A stretch of 64,000 nt of DNA from Bimuria novae-zelandiae CBS 107.79 (taxonomy: Eukaryota > Ascomycota > Dothideomycetes > Pleosporales > Didymosphaeriaceae), in contig ML976707.1 of NCBI GenBank assembly GCA_010015655.1, positions 1 through 64,000 of the forward strand. The letters run 5' to 3'. Below the pieces are notes generated by a model, which made no database searches, was not told the origin of the DNA, and was given only the letters and a program-made list of their open reading frames with translations. Shown here piece after piece: positions 1 to 10,279 of this stretch. The first letter of the stretch is position 1. Each line of letters starts with the position of its first letter. Position numbers and translations under genes: made by a program.

Positions 1-640
1 TAGAAGTACTTGCCACGGGAATTCATAATATCCTCCATCTTCGGATTCCCAGTGTGTTCTGCCTTGCCCACCGTAATTTCGGAGTGATGCTTCTTTACGT
101 GGGTAACCAGTGCACCTCGAGTTTTCAGCGCGTTCTAAACACGTTAGTAACACAACTAACAAAAAGTTTTGAAGCGTGAGAATATGTCTAGAACATGTTA
201 GGAATATGGTTTTCTTACCCCACAGAGCTCGTCGCCCACCTTCGCCCTACAGTATATCTCCCCAAAGTGTATCGTGACCTCGCCGCTAGTGTTCTGAACA
301 TGTTAGGAACCGGTTGAGATCGTGTACAGGTTACACGCACTTCTTCGAAAGGGTCGCAACCAAAGGGAGGGCAACCAAGCTCGCTATAGGCTTTGTAGGC
401 TGGCTAGAACACGTTTAGATGAGGTACAGAACGTCTTAAGGTGTATTACACTCATAAGCAGCTGTTTGGACATGATAAGAACCTGTTGTTGAGAGGAAAT
501 AAAGTTGTTGGTAGGGTTAGGTAAGAGGCAAAATTTCGTTGGTGGGGTCACCTTTGGCGTGGTGGGATTACCTAAGCGTTGGTAAGCCGAGGCTTTCGGT
601 GTGGTGGGGTTAACTGCAACCACTATAGATATCGCCCGAT
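1..640. other. Gene-free segment with a clustered short motif
   Basis: No credible gene is visible; the one minus-strand ORF (384-623) is short and of low complexity. A motif close to TTCTRGAACAYGTTAGGAA recurs at about 133-150, 187-204 and 292-309. Weaker forms lie at about 404-417, 427-440 and 463-480. The base composition is closer to the gene blocks than to the AT-rich DNA that starts near 650. Confidence 0.4.
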
Positions 641-649
641 ATGATTACC

Positions 650-2076
650 TTGTTCGTATAATCAAATACTAACTTTCTCGCCTTGTCTGCTCACCGTACG
701 CCTTACCCTCTGCAACTTTACTACCACGCCAGCTACACTAAAATAGATAATAGTAATCGATTTAGCAGCCTTAGATTACCCTTATACTACTATAAGATTA
801 CTATATTTATGTTATAGCAGGTGCTAGATTTCTAATCTCTAAAACTAACTCTAACAGAATATATCTAACTATGTACTACTAACGATAGTATAAAACCACT
901 CCGGCGAATACTAAATATATACTATTAACTATAGTATAATACCTCTATAGCGCCTACCTATAGTACCTAAAGAAGTTACCTGCAGAGCTTTTATAGTATA
1001 TACTTAATATAGCTTTTTTTAAAAAATACTTAAATTTATCGTACGCCTTAGCGCCCTGGTAATACTACTAGATTTAGGTCTTTAACGCCTTAAAGGTCTG
1101 CTTAATTAGATTTATATTAGGTGAGTAAGGAGGTAGAAACTCCATAATTACGCCTGCCTCTACGCATATATTGGCTAGCCTTACAAATTAATAGATAGAC
1201 GCGTTATTAAGGACTATTACTAAGCGTTTTCCTGGCTAAGGACTGTAGTGTGGGAGTACTTAATTAGTAATAAAGTCCTCTATTAGCTCCGCAGTAATCG
1301 CTCCCTAAAAAATTATATAAGTAAGGTATCTATTAACGTCTATAGCTAGTAGTAAGCTTTACCTCTCTAAGCGCTTAGCTAAGTAGCTAATATAGTAGGC
1401 TATATTAACTTTACTCTAACTATACTTTTAATCCCTTGTACGCTCGTTGCAAGCGCTCTTATTAAGGTAGATAATTTAATTAAGTTAATAGATTTACTAG
1501 CAACGCGCTTAAAAGGCTTAATAAAGACCCTTATAACGCTCCCTAGCTACTTTTAAGACTACCTTCTTACTCTATCGCATGGCTTTAAGCTCTCTGTTTA
1601 GAGTCGTAAAGGATACCTTAACGTTGTACTTATCGTACAAGAAGTCCTACATTTTATCTATATAAGATATTAGCTTACTACGTAGCATTTTAAGCAGCGC
1701 GTCTCTATAGCATTACTTAAGTAAAGGTAGCCTGCCACGACGTACGTATCTTAGCCCGATTAGCTTACTAAAGACCTTTAGGTTAAGCCTGTATTTGCGT
1801 ACTATTTTTGGGTCGACGCCGAGCTCTCTGTAGATAGCTTTATTATTTTTCCTATTGTTAACGCGATCTATAATAGCCTAGATAAGTAATTACTATAGGC
1901 GGTGCTTAGTAGGTCTCCCTAGATCCTGCGGCATTGTTTACCTAGGGTGAATATTCTGTGTAATTATTTTATCGCTCACAAAACAGGTGTACGAAAGTGT
2001 TGGTGAGGAACCGATTACTAAGTGCTAACAGAAAAATCCGCCAAAGTGGGGCGGGACGGTATTTCGGAAACGACAA
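650..2076 (-). mobile_element. Tc1/mariner-type transposon, copy 1, heavily mutated
   Basis: The minus strand carries the C-terminal half of a DDE_3-type (mariner/IS630) transposase. Around 1080-1230 it reads through recognisable blocks such as LANICVEAGVI and EFLPPYSPNINLI, the usual region before the third acidic residue, broken by TAA/TAG codons. A diverged copy lies at 37505-40200, where the order of blocks is the same but interrupted by another element. The right end is set near 2076 because 2011-2076 resembles the right inverted repeat of the second copy (CGATTACTAA near the inner side, GAAACGACAATA at the edge) and is followed by a TA. The left end is not resolved. No product is expected. 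Confidence 0.6.
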
Positions 2077-2078
2077 TA

Positions 2079-4139
2079 ACGCGCCACCCCAACACCAGCA
2101 CCGCAGCCAGCAACATAAGGCTATAGAGTTTTACACAAAAGCTTTTATCGCGAAATTTTCTAGAGTTAAGATTTTATAGAGCTATAGAAGATTGCTAGCT
2201 AGTTAAATTATAGATATCTACTTAGTATTCTAATTATTTAGCCACTACGCGATGCTGGCGCTAATGGCGTAAATATTACTATATTAACGCGTATAGATGC
2301 CGGCGTAGGCTTCTTCCTCTTTATAATTATATAAGTAGCTTTTAAAGCATTCTGGCTTCCCTTTTTAGCAATTTTAAGACATTTTTAAAGTTATTATTAA
2401 GCCTTACAAGCCTATTAACAAAGGCGTTACTTAGTAGCCTAATTAGCTTTCTCCTTAGCGCGCGTATTTCTAGCTATTACACGCGCAACACGCTTCTTCT
2501 ATAGTAAATAAGCTTTAAGCTACCTATTTACTATCTAGATCTCTCTCTGCTTACTTTTCTAGAGTTGTAGTTATTGCTTTTTAGCCTTTTATTGGCTGAG
2601 AGAATCGCGCGCCCTCTATACGCAGGCAGGTGACTAGAAAACAGATCCTCTATACTACTTATCTAGCTACTCAAAAGGTAGAGTCCTGCCCTTTATTTAA
2701 TGCTGTTTCTAGTTTGTGAGGGCTTCTCGTAGCCCCTAATTCTCATGCTTTAGGAGCTGCTTTTGTATAGAAATTAAGTGTATAGTGCGACTTAGCTTCT
2801 TAGCCTTATTACCTCCCCCTGTATTAACAACAACCTTTAAAAGCTAATTAATTTTGCGCTAATCGGACGCGCTAAGTACTAAAATAGAGCTTTTACGTAA
2901 TTTTTATTCTAGAGACTTATCTTTGTTAAATTAACTAAAGATTAGTGTAGGATCTGGCGGCGAGATACCTATACACTTAAAAGCTTTAGTAATTAATTAC
3001 GGCGTAACTAACGTTGTCTAGGCCTTCTAGAATAGTGTAAAGAAGTCTCTTTTAGTAATTATTAATAGCCTCTAACTCCTATATAGGTATGCGGAGAGCT
3101 CGTCGGAGCAGGTAATAAAAAGAGACTTAAATACACAAACGTCTAGAGGCTATAGCGTATAAGTGGCGTGAGGGGGAAATATCGCAAGGAGGATCTTTTT
3201 CTAATTATAATAGTTAATAAAATCTATAGTAACGTGAGATCTATACCTATTAAGGACTAGGAGTCGCTACTACCGTTAAGCCTTCTCCTTAGTACAGCGA
3301 TTAAACACCTGTTTTAGCTATTAAAGCCCTATCTCGTTGTTTAACCATCTAGAGGTTAATGAGGTAATAAAGACTCTATAAGAATTAACGTTAATTTCCT
3401 TAACCTAGCTTAATTGTAGAGTCTCAGCGTTAGATTAATAGATTAGTGATAGATTAATAGTAGATCCATCGGCGCATATACATGCGATAAGCGAGATCTA
3501 CTCACGACTACTATCCTAGATAGATTGCCTCACTTAGCGACTCTTATATATAGGCCTGTCGAAGATCCTTTTTGACCTGCCGGTGATGCCGAGTAGGAAG
3601 CCTTTTTCGTCTATATTATAAGTATGCTGAGGCTCTATGCCATACTTTATAATTTTCTTATATAGAAGCTTAAAGTAGAGCCTATATCTTGCGCCTAAAT
3701 CAGCGTTATAGCAATTACTATCTAGCCTAGTCGTCTATTACGAGATTAGGGAGCTAGGGTAGCACCTAATAAAGCGATTAACCTATCGCATAAAGATATC
3801 CTTTTTAGTAATAATTAATATAAAGTTTTAGATCATCTAACGCGTAGGGGGTAGACCTTTCTAAGTAAGACACTATATATACTATAGGAGCTTAGATTCT
3901 TATTATTAGTTAAGATTTTGGCGAGTCTATAGTAGCTATGTACGCGCCTATATGGCGCGTCTATACCAGCGCGTTAATGTTGACCGCACAACACCAAATT
4001 CTTCTGTAATTTTTCTATATAAGAAAGTTTCTCCAGGTTCTCGTGAGTCGATAGCGATGATTGCAGCCTCAATCGGATCCATATTGGTAGAGATGCGGCG
4101 CGTCAAAGTTAAGGTGCTACATCTGTTGGGGTGGCGCGT
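2079..4139 (-). mobile_element. Fot1/pogo-like DNA transposon D, decayed
   Basis: A 2.06-kb element with 16-bp perfect inverted ends (ACGCGCCACCCCAACA at 2079 and its complement ending at 4139). A TA dinucleotide flanks each end (2077-2078 and 4140-4141), the target duplication of this superfamily. On the minus strand a transposase start is readable from 4082. Its first 44 codons begin MDPIEAAIIAIDSREPGE, the same N-terminal helix-turn-helix layout as elements A and B, then hit a stop. The rest is degraded by nonsense codons. It is more diverged from A and B than they are from each other. Confidence 0.7.
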
Positions 4140-4174
4140 TAGTGTCGCGGCGCACTGACTGTCTCGGCAGGGTA

Positions 4175-6283
4175 ACGTGTCCGTGCACCCAATGCACGGA
4201 TTCAGCCAATGCACGCCGAACACTATAAACGCTCTATTAGAAATAAGGCTATAGAACCACCTACAAATAATATTATTATAAGATTTTCTACTAGGAGAGC
4301 AAATCGATAGCTGCGATTTATTTGCACTATTTAAATCTATCTAGAAGCTTGACGTCGCGGCTGCTCCGTGTGGATTTGGTTAGGGCAGCAGATGCGCCCT
4401 TTAAGGCCTCCCTAACATCCGTAGCATTAATAACACGTTTCTGACGCTTTCTGCTCTGTGGAGATGGCTGAGAAGCTTTTCTCTTACTCCTTTAGGATAG
4501 TTATAGAGCCTTTTTAGCGTTATTGGCAGACTTCTAGGCAGTGCGCTAAGCTGCCTTTTTAGCTCTCTCCTTCTCCTTTGCCTTCTTTGCTGCCTCTCTC
4601 GCTGCACGCTTTTCTTGCTAGATTTTCTCCTTGTATAGCTTAGCTACCTTCTTTAGCTCTGCTATCTTTGCTTTTTAAAGCTACTACTACTTATCCTCTT
4701 ACTCCTTAATTAATTAACGATAACGTGCCTCCCTTACTTTCCTTAGTAACTATAAAATAGCCCTACTATAATACTCCTAGCGCTGTTAAAGGTCTAGAGT
4801 TTTACTCTTCTTATTACGCTTCTTCTTAATAGATAGCGCCTGCCTAAGCCTATCGTTGTCATGCTTAAGCAGCTTATTTTTAATAGATAGGTAGTGGAGT
4901 AATTAACGAAGCTTTTGTGTATCCTTACTACTTTAATCACTTACTGCAGAGCGTACAAGCCTATCTATCTTTCTCTAGTCATGATCGCTAAGCCCTGATA
5001 AGGAGCTATTGCCTGATTCTTGATCCTAGGTGAACCTATTAAGGATAGGGTCAGGATTAGGTGGCAATATACCTGTGGCTCTAAAAGAGCTAAGGATAGT
5101 TAATTCCTTAAAAGAGGCCTTCCACGTATTCTAGAATAGGGGAAAGAAGTCGCCTTTAGTAATAGAAGCTAGGCCCTAGCTTCTATAAAGGTATCTTGAT
5201 AGCTCTACTGAGTAGGCTATTAATAGAGGCTTAAACATCGCAATATTAAGTAGCTAAAGTGTATAAGTTAAATAAGGAGGCAGGACAGCAAGCAGGATCT
5301 TATTCTAATTATAGTAGTTAATAAAGTCTATAGTAACATAAGATCCGTGGCCGTCTATAATTAAAAGTTAATATAATCGTCGAGCCTTCTCTTTTACACA
5401 GCGATTAAACACCTGCTCAAGCCAGGCAAGCCCGATATCGTTGTTCGTCCAGCCAGAGGATAATGAGGTGATAAAGACTTCATAATATCCTGCCTTGATA
5501 TCCTCTACCCAGCTTGATTGGATGTCCTTGTTGGCAGCCTCATAGATAAGGCTTGGCGGCAAAGCTGATCCATCAGCGCAGATACATGCTAGGAGCGTGA
5601 TCCACGCGCGATTGCCATCCTAGAGTAATGCCCTAACCTCCTTCTTCTCCCACATTCGTCTGCTGAATATCCTCTTTGTTCTACCAACGATACCGATCAG
5701 GACACCTTTTTCATCCATATTGTAGATATGACGAGGATCTATGCGATATTAATCAATCTTACTGTGTACAAGGTTGAAATAGAGGCGATATTTATCCACT
5801 AAATCAGCTTTGTGGCGATTACTATCCATGCCGACGGTCCATTGCGAGATGAGATGAATGCTGTGTTGGTTAATAAAGCGGGTAACCTAGCTCTCGCTGA
5901 CTGGCTCCTTTGCTATCGTCGAGGCAAAATTCTGTATCATCTCTCTAGTAGGAGGTATATGTCTCTCTGTGAGCCTTTTGATATATCGTACAAGCTCCTG
6001 CTCTTGCTGTGGGTTGAGCTTTCGCTGATTGATTGTGTTGGCTGCACGCGTCGCGGTAACACCTCGGTGCCTTCGTGAGAGTGTAGATCGATTAACACCA
6101 TATCTGGTAGCAATTTCTGTATATGAAAAATCTTCTCCTGGTTCTCGCGATTCGATCTCATCTATCGCAGCTTGAATTGGATCCATATTGGTGGAGTTAT
6201 CGCGTGTTGAAAGTAGGGAGTTTTGACGCGTCGGATGTTCGGCGTGCATTGGCTGAATCCGTGCATTGGGTGCACGGACACGT
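4175..6283 (-). mobile_element. Fot1/pogo-like DNA transposon A
   Basis: A 2109-bp element with 48-bp perfect terminal inverted repeats, flanked by TA on both sides (4173-4174 and 6284-6285). Each terminal repeat holds two copies of a 12-bp motif (ACCCAATGCACG and AGCCAATGCACG) at a 17-bp period, starting at base 13 and base 30 of the element. The element carries one transposase reading frame on the minus strand. Its closest relative here is element B at 29067. It lies only 33 bp from element D and immediately upstream of the EthD gene region. Confidence 0.88.
4327..6186 (-). pseudogene. Transposase of Fot1-like element A (nonsense-mutated)
   Basis: The frame runs 619 codons plus a terminal TAG with no indel, the same length as the element B transposase. 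Order: N-terminal CENP-B/psq-type helix-turn-helix (residues about 1-50), second DNA-binding domain (about 55-120), then a DDE_1 catalytic domain with the first aspartate in YNMDEKG. Several tryptophan and glutamine positions are now TAG or TAA, for example after KEPVSES. The C-terminal quarter is lysine/arginine/alanine rich. Inactive as it stands. Loss by substitution only, with the frame length kept, points to RIP rather than slow decay. Confidence 0.85.
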
Positions 6284-6799
6284 TATAGCGCAGTTAAACT
6301 ACTCCTACTAGCCATCGACGCCATTCAGTCCTTAAGAATGTCTGGTTAGAGCCAACGACAAACTATCAATCAACAAAAGGTCCAGTGTAGCATAGTCGTC
6401 GTTTACATCTTTGAGCCCACAAAATACCATACTCCTATAAAGTACACGAAGTCCATGGCCAAACCACTTTACACATCCACATCCTCCCTCACAGACTACA
6501 CCTCGTACAGTCCGTATTCCTCGTCATTGAGCTATTTAAACACCACAATGCTCCCGCTCTTCACCGTCCTTATATTCGGCTTCCGCGCCCCAAACATCAC
6601 ACATGCGCAGTACAAAGATTACTACGACAATGTTCACGTTCCGCTTGCGAAATCGATTGCTGGGAACGCTTGGCCGATATCACACACACGGAACTACTAC
6701 GGCGGCAATGCGACCCTCGCTGCGATTTCGGCACAGATGGATTGGGACTCATTAGCGGTGTTGACGTTTGAGAACGAAGTGCATGCTAGGACTTTCAGT

Positions 6800-9700
6800 C
6801 AGAGCTGGCAACAAGCAAGTCAATCAAGTTGAGGTGAATTGCTTGATTAATTGACCGATATGGTGGCTTTTGCTTGACTTAATTAACTTAATGGCGTAAA
6901 TCAGGCTTAATTTATTAACTTAATTAACTTAATTAATAACTTTACTAAGCTAATTAAAGGTAATTAACTGCCGTAGATCTCGTAGATAGTTTCTAGCTTA
7001 TTAGGGGTGATAGCGTTAGTACGTTAATTATTTACTATTGTTGTAGGCTTTAAGCTAAGGCGCTTTTAGCTACGTAGTAATTATAGCGTAGATAGAAGAT
7101 CCACTTTTATGCACAACTATCTCGTCTCTAATAAATTACCTAACTCTAAGAAGGTCTTCTTATAATTAGTAGCAGCGGCAAGGATACTAAGGATATTAAG
7201 AGCAAAGCGCGATAAGACAGGATACTTATTAGCCTTACTTATTTAATAGAGTAGCGGGTTACGCGCAAATAGGGAGTCCTCTAGTATAAGTAGTTTAATT
7301 ATCTACTGCTCGAACTTATTATAGCGGAGGACTGGGCGGGCGTTGTTACCTTATAGGGTGGCTCTTACAAAGTCTAACTAGCTACTAGATGGCCTAGTAC
7401 GTGCCTTCTTCGGTGGAGGCTCTGGCGTACTAATAGGAGATATGGCATCTTTAAACTCTAACTATAAGCGTTAAAAGCTAACGTGGCAATTATCTAGCCA
7501 GCCTTTATAGGTGTGACACCCCTTATAGAGATCCTCGTCGTAATCAAGCGGTATAGCCTATATCTTATCTATAAGGCCTTTTGTGTGTGGGTAGAAATAG
7601 CAAGCCACGTAATATGCCAGGGCGTCCTTTAGCTTGCGCAGGTACTTAAGGATCTTCGTGTAAGCTATATTATAGGTGGCTTTTATATAGTCCTCCGGGG
7701 CATCAACGTCGTTAAAGTCAACGTTATTATATTAAAAGAGTATCTTATTAAGGGTAGTAGTAAGCTATAAGAGCGTAGGGAGGACCTCCTATATTGCACC
7801 TAACGTGCTAGCTACGCCCCTGCCCTCTATATAAATAGTGGCTTCTTTAAATAGTTGTAGGATCCTTTAGTACTCTATAATTATCGCCTAGTCCTTAGTA
7901 GTAAGGCTATCTTCTTTAATAAACTAACGTTACTTAATATTAGGCATATTATTGCGTTATTAGGTGCTATAGCAATAATACTTAACAAGCTTATAGTTAA
8001 TATAATTATTAAGGGGTACGCGGAGCTCAAGCGCGCGCGTAAAATAGTTATAATAAAAGTTTTATCTTATCTTTACTAGCTTAATAATCTCTAACGTCTT
8101 TAGCTTATTATTACTACCTAATTAGGCGTTATAGGTTACCTAATACTATTTAAGAAGCTAGCGAGCTTAAGGGGTGTAAATAGAGGTAATAACGTTAATA
8201 AGTACGCCTAATAGGCTAGCCTATCGCTACTCCTTAAGAAACGCTATCTTGTTATTAAGATACTTATCCGCGTTATTAAAGGCGTTGCGATCTTTGCTAA
8301 AGATAATTTATTAGGCTATAAGGTTAATTATATAGCAGGCGCAACGCAGACGCTAATAACAAGCGTTAAAGTTATATTTAATAGCTAGGGCGTTAATTAT
8401 AGCGTTATTATTAGTAGTATTATTAAGGATAAAGTAACCTAAGCTATAAGCGGATATCTTAAAGCTTTTAAGCGTGGCGTTAATAATAGTAGTAATATTA
8501 GCGCCTGTATATTAGCCTATTAGCAACGGCAGGCCTAATACGTAATTATAAGGGTTACTGTTACTATTAAGATAGTAGACGCAGATACCCGTTAGCGCCT
8601 ATTTACCACTTATTAATATCTAATTATTAAAAAAGATGTGGATAGCCAATCGCGCGTCTTGTAGATAATTAATAATAGCAGGTATATAAGACTTGTACTC
8701 CGTAATTATATAGGCTCGCAAGGTGTTGTGAGATCTCCACATCTCTACCTTAGCTAATAGGTTAGCCTATCGTAATATGTGGCGAAAAGCTACGCCCTTA
8801 ATTACTAAGAGCGCCTAGTTATCTATTACTACCTAATTAAGCACTAATTATAGGAAACTCGTGCGCAAGAAGCTTAACGCGATAAAGTTAGTAATATCTT
8901 AAGATACTATAAGGCCTTTATAGTAGATATAGGTAAGTAAGGATAATTAAGAGGATAACGTCGTTATTATCGTGCGAAAGGTAGACTTTTAGCCGCCCTT
9001 ATTAACGTGGTGCCTAGCTTTACGCTCTGCGAGATAGCGCGCGATTAACGTTATTAATTAATTAGCCTAGTAGAACCTATCTAGTTACTTATAAAGGTGG
9101 CAATAATAGTAGAGCTAATATAGACGGTGTTGTTTATAGTGCTAAAGGCGATACCTATATTACTAAACCTAGCTCTTTCGACTGCGCTTTAGGGCGAGAG
9201 ACGGCTTGTAATAACCTGGCAAGCGTTGCTAATTAATACTGTCGTAATTGTTATCGTTATCTTTAATATTACTATTAGTAGCTAATTACGCGTTGCCTAT
9301 AGAGCTCTTGTTAGCGTCTAGCTCTAACGGCGCGTTAGTAGCTATATTAGTGCCGCTATCTTTAAGGAGGGTTTGTGACGCCTCGCTTTTAAGCCACTAG
9401 CTAAAAACTTAAGAGAGGTTGTAGTTTATGCCCTCTAAGCGATTAGGCAACGCTATATTAATAGAGGAGGGCGTTAGTAGAGGATAGGAGGTAGGTTAAG
9501 GTAGTGGAGATATTAGATAATTGGCGCTATACTATATTAGGCAGTGCTAGGCTCTAACGCCAGTAAGTCTAATATGCCTCAAGTTAAGATTCACCCGCGT
9601 AGGATCCCCCTAACGCCCACCCGCGCAGGATCCCCCTAACGCCTATAACCTATAGTCACCCCTATATTACGGCCTATTAAGTCTGCTAATTAAGTTAATT

Positions 9701-9822
9701 AAACAGGCATAATTTGCTTAATTAACTTGATAACTTTTGCCTCCCTGATTGACTTGATTGACTTGCTACAATCAAGTTAATCAAGTCAAGTTATTAAGTC
9801 GACTTGCTTGTTGCCAGCTCTG
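6800..9822 (-). mobile_element. hAT transposon inserted in the EthD gene
   Basis: A 3023-bp element that begins CAGAGCTGGCAACAAGC and ends with the exact complement; the inverted repeat is 22 bp and perfect. An identical 8-bp target duplication, CTTTCAGT, flanks it at 6792-6799 and 9823-9830. Subterminal CAAGTCAATCAAG and TTAATTAACTTAA repeats fill both ends. On the minus strand around 7150-7330 the C-terminal hAT dimerisation domain is readable (ANKYPVLSRFALNILSI), interrupted by TAG codons. The transposase is therefore dead and the element non-autonomous. Confidence 0.9.
9592..9643. repeat. Two 26-bp direct repeats inside the hAT element
   Basis: Two adjacent 26-bp units (9592-9617 and 9618-9643) with a GGATCCCCCTAACGCC core, differing at one base (T/C). 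They sit about 180 bp inside the right hAT end and are GC-rich against an AT-rich background. Confidence 0.85.
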
Positions 9823-9950
9823 CTTTCAGTTATGTGCTTGGTGTACCGGAGGCGGCAGCGAAGATTCACGCGGATGAGGAGTTGTTTATGGCTGAGGGGA
9901 GTCCGAAGATAGTGGTTATTGGGACAGATACGTCGGTTATGACGGCATGA

Positions 9951-10279
9951 GAAGGAGGAAGGGAACGTTGCGGGAATCAGACAACGGGACAAGTCCGAAG
10001 CGGGTAGCTAATTAGATGGGATCGGAAGGCCATCGATGACGGTGTTGGATTCAGATGGACAGAGCGATATATCCTACGTGGCAGCCTAGTTGCGAATTCC
10101 ACGAAAGGTTTGACAGTTCGACGATGTTTTCATACTAGGTTTTTCGTGGCGATGATGCTCCTCATCACTTGCTGATGATGGATTTGGCCTTTGAGAATAG
10201 CCACAGCCTAAATTGCGGCCACCCACGTCATTTGGTCGAGACAAGTTCCGCTGCACACTCATGGAGCATCCGCAACCGG
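9951..10279. other. 3' flank of the EthD gene, no gene seen
   Basis: Ordinary-composition sequence between the EthD stop codon and the first recognisable unit of the tandem array. No ORF with family features, no RNA gene and no terminal repeat was seen. Confidence 0.5.

Larger units (their letters stand above)
6548..9950 (+). pseudogene. EthD-domain protein gene split by a hAT transposon
   Basis: The two parts are 6548-6799 and 9831-9950. Removing the hAT element and one copy of its 8-bp target duplication gives a single frame of 123 residues with no stop. The protein starts MLPLFTVLIFGFRAP and has the short ferredoxin-like alpha/beta layout of EthD (dimeric alpha-beta barrel) proteins, with the block YYDNVHVPLAKSI near residues 25-37. 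The usual family length is about 100-130 residues, so nothing else appears missing. Fungal EthD-like proteins are often accessory enzymes of secondary metabolism or hydrocarbon breakdown; the substrate cannot be told here. The start at 6548 is preferred over an upstream in-frame ATG at 6455 because homology-like sequence begins there. The interrupted copy would end within the transposon after about 30 foreign residues. Confidence 0.75.
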
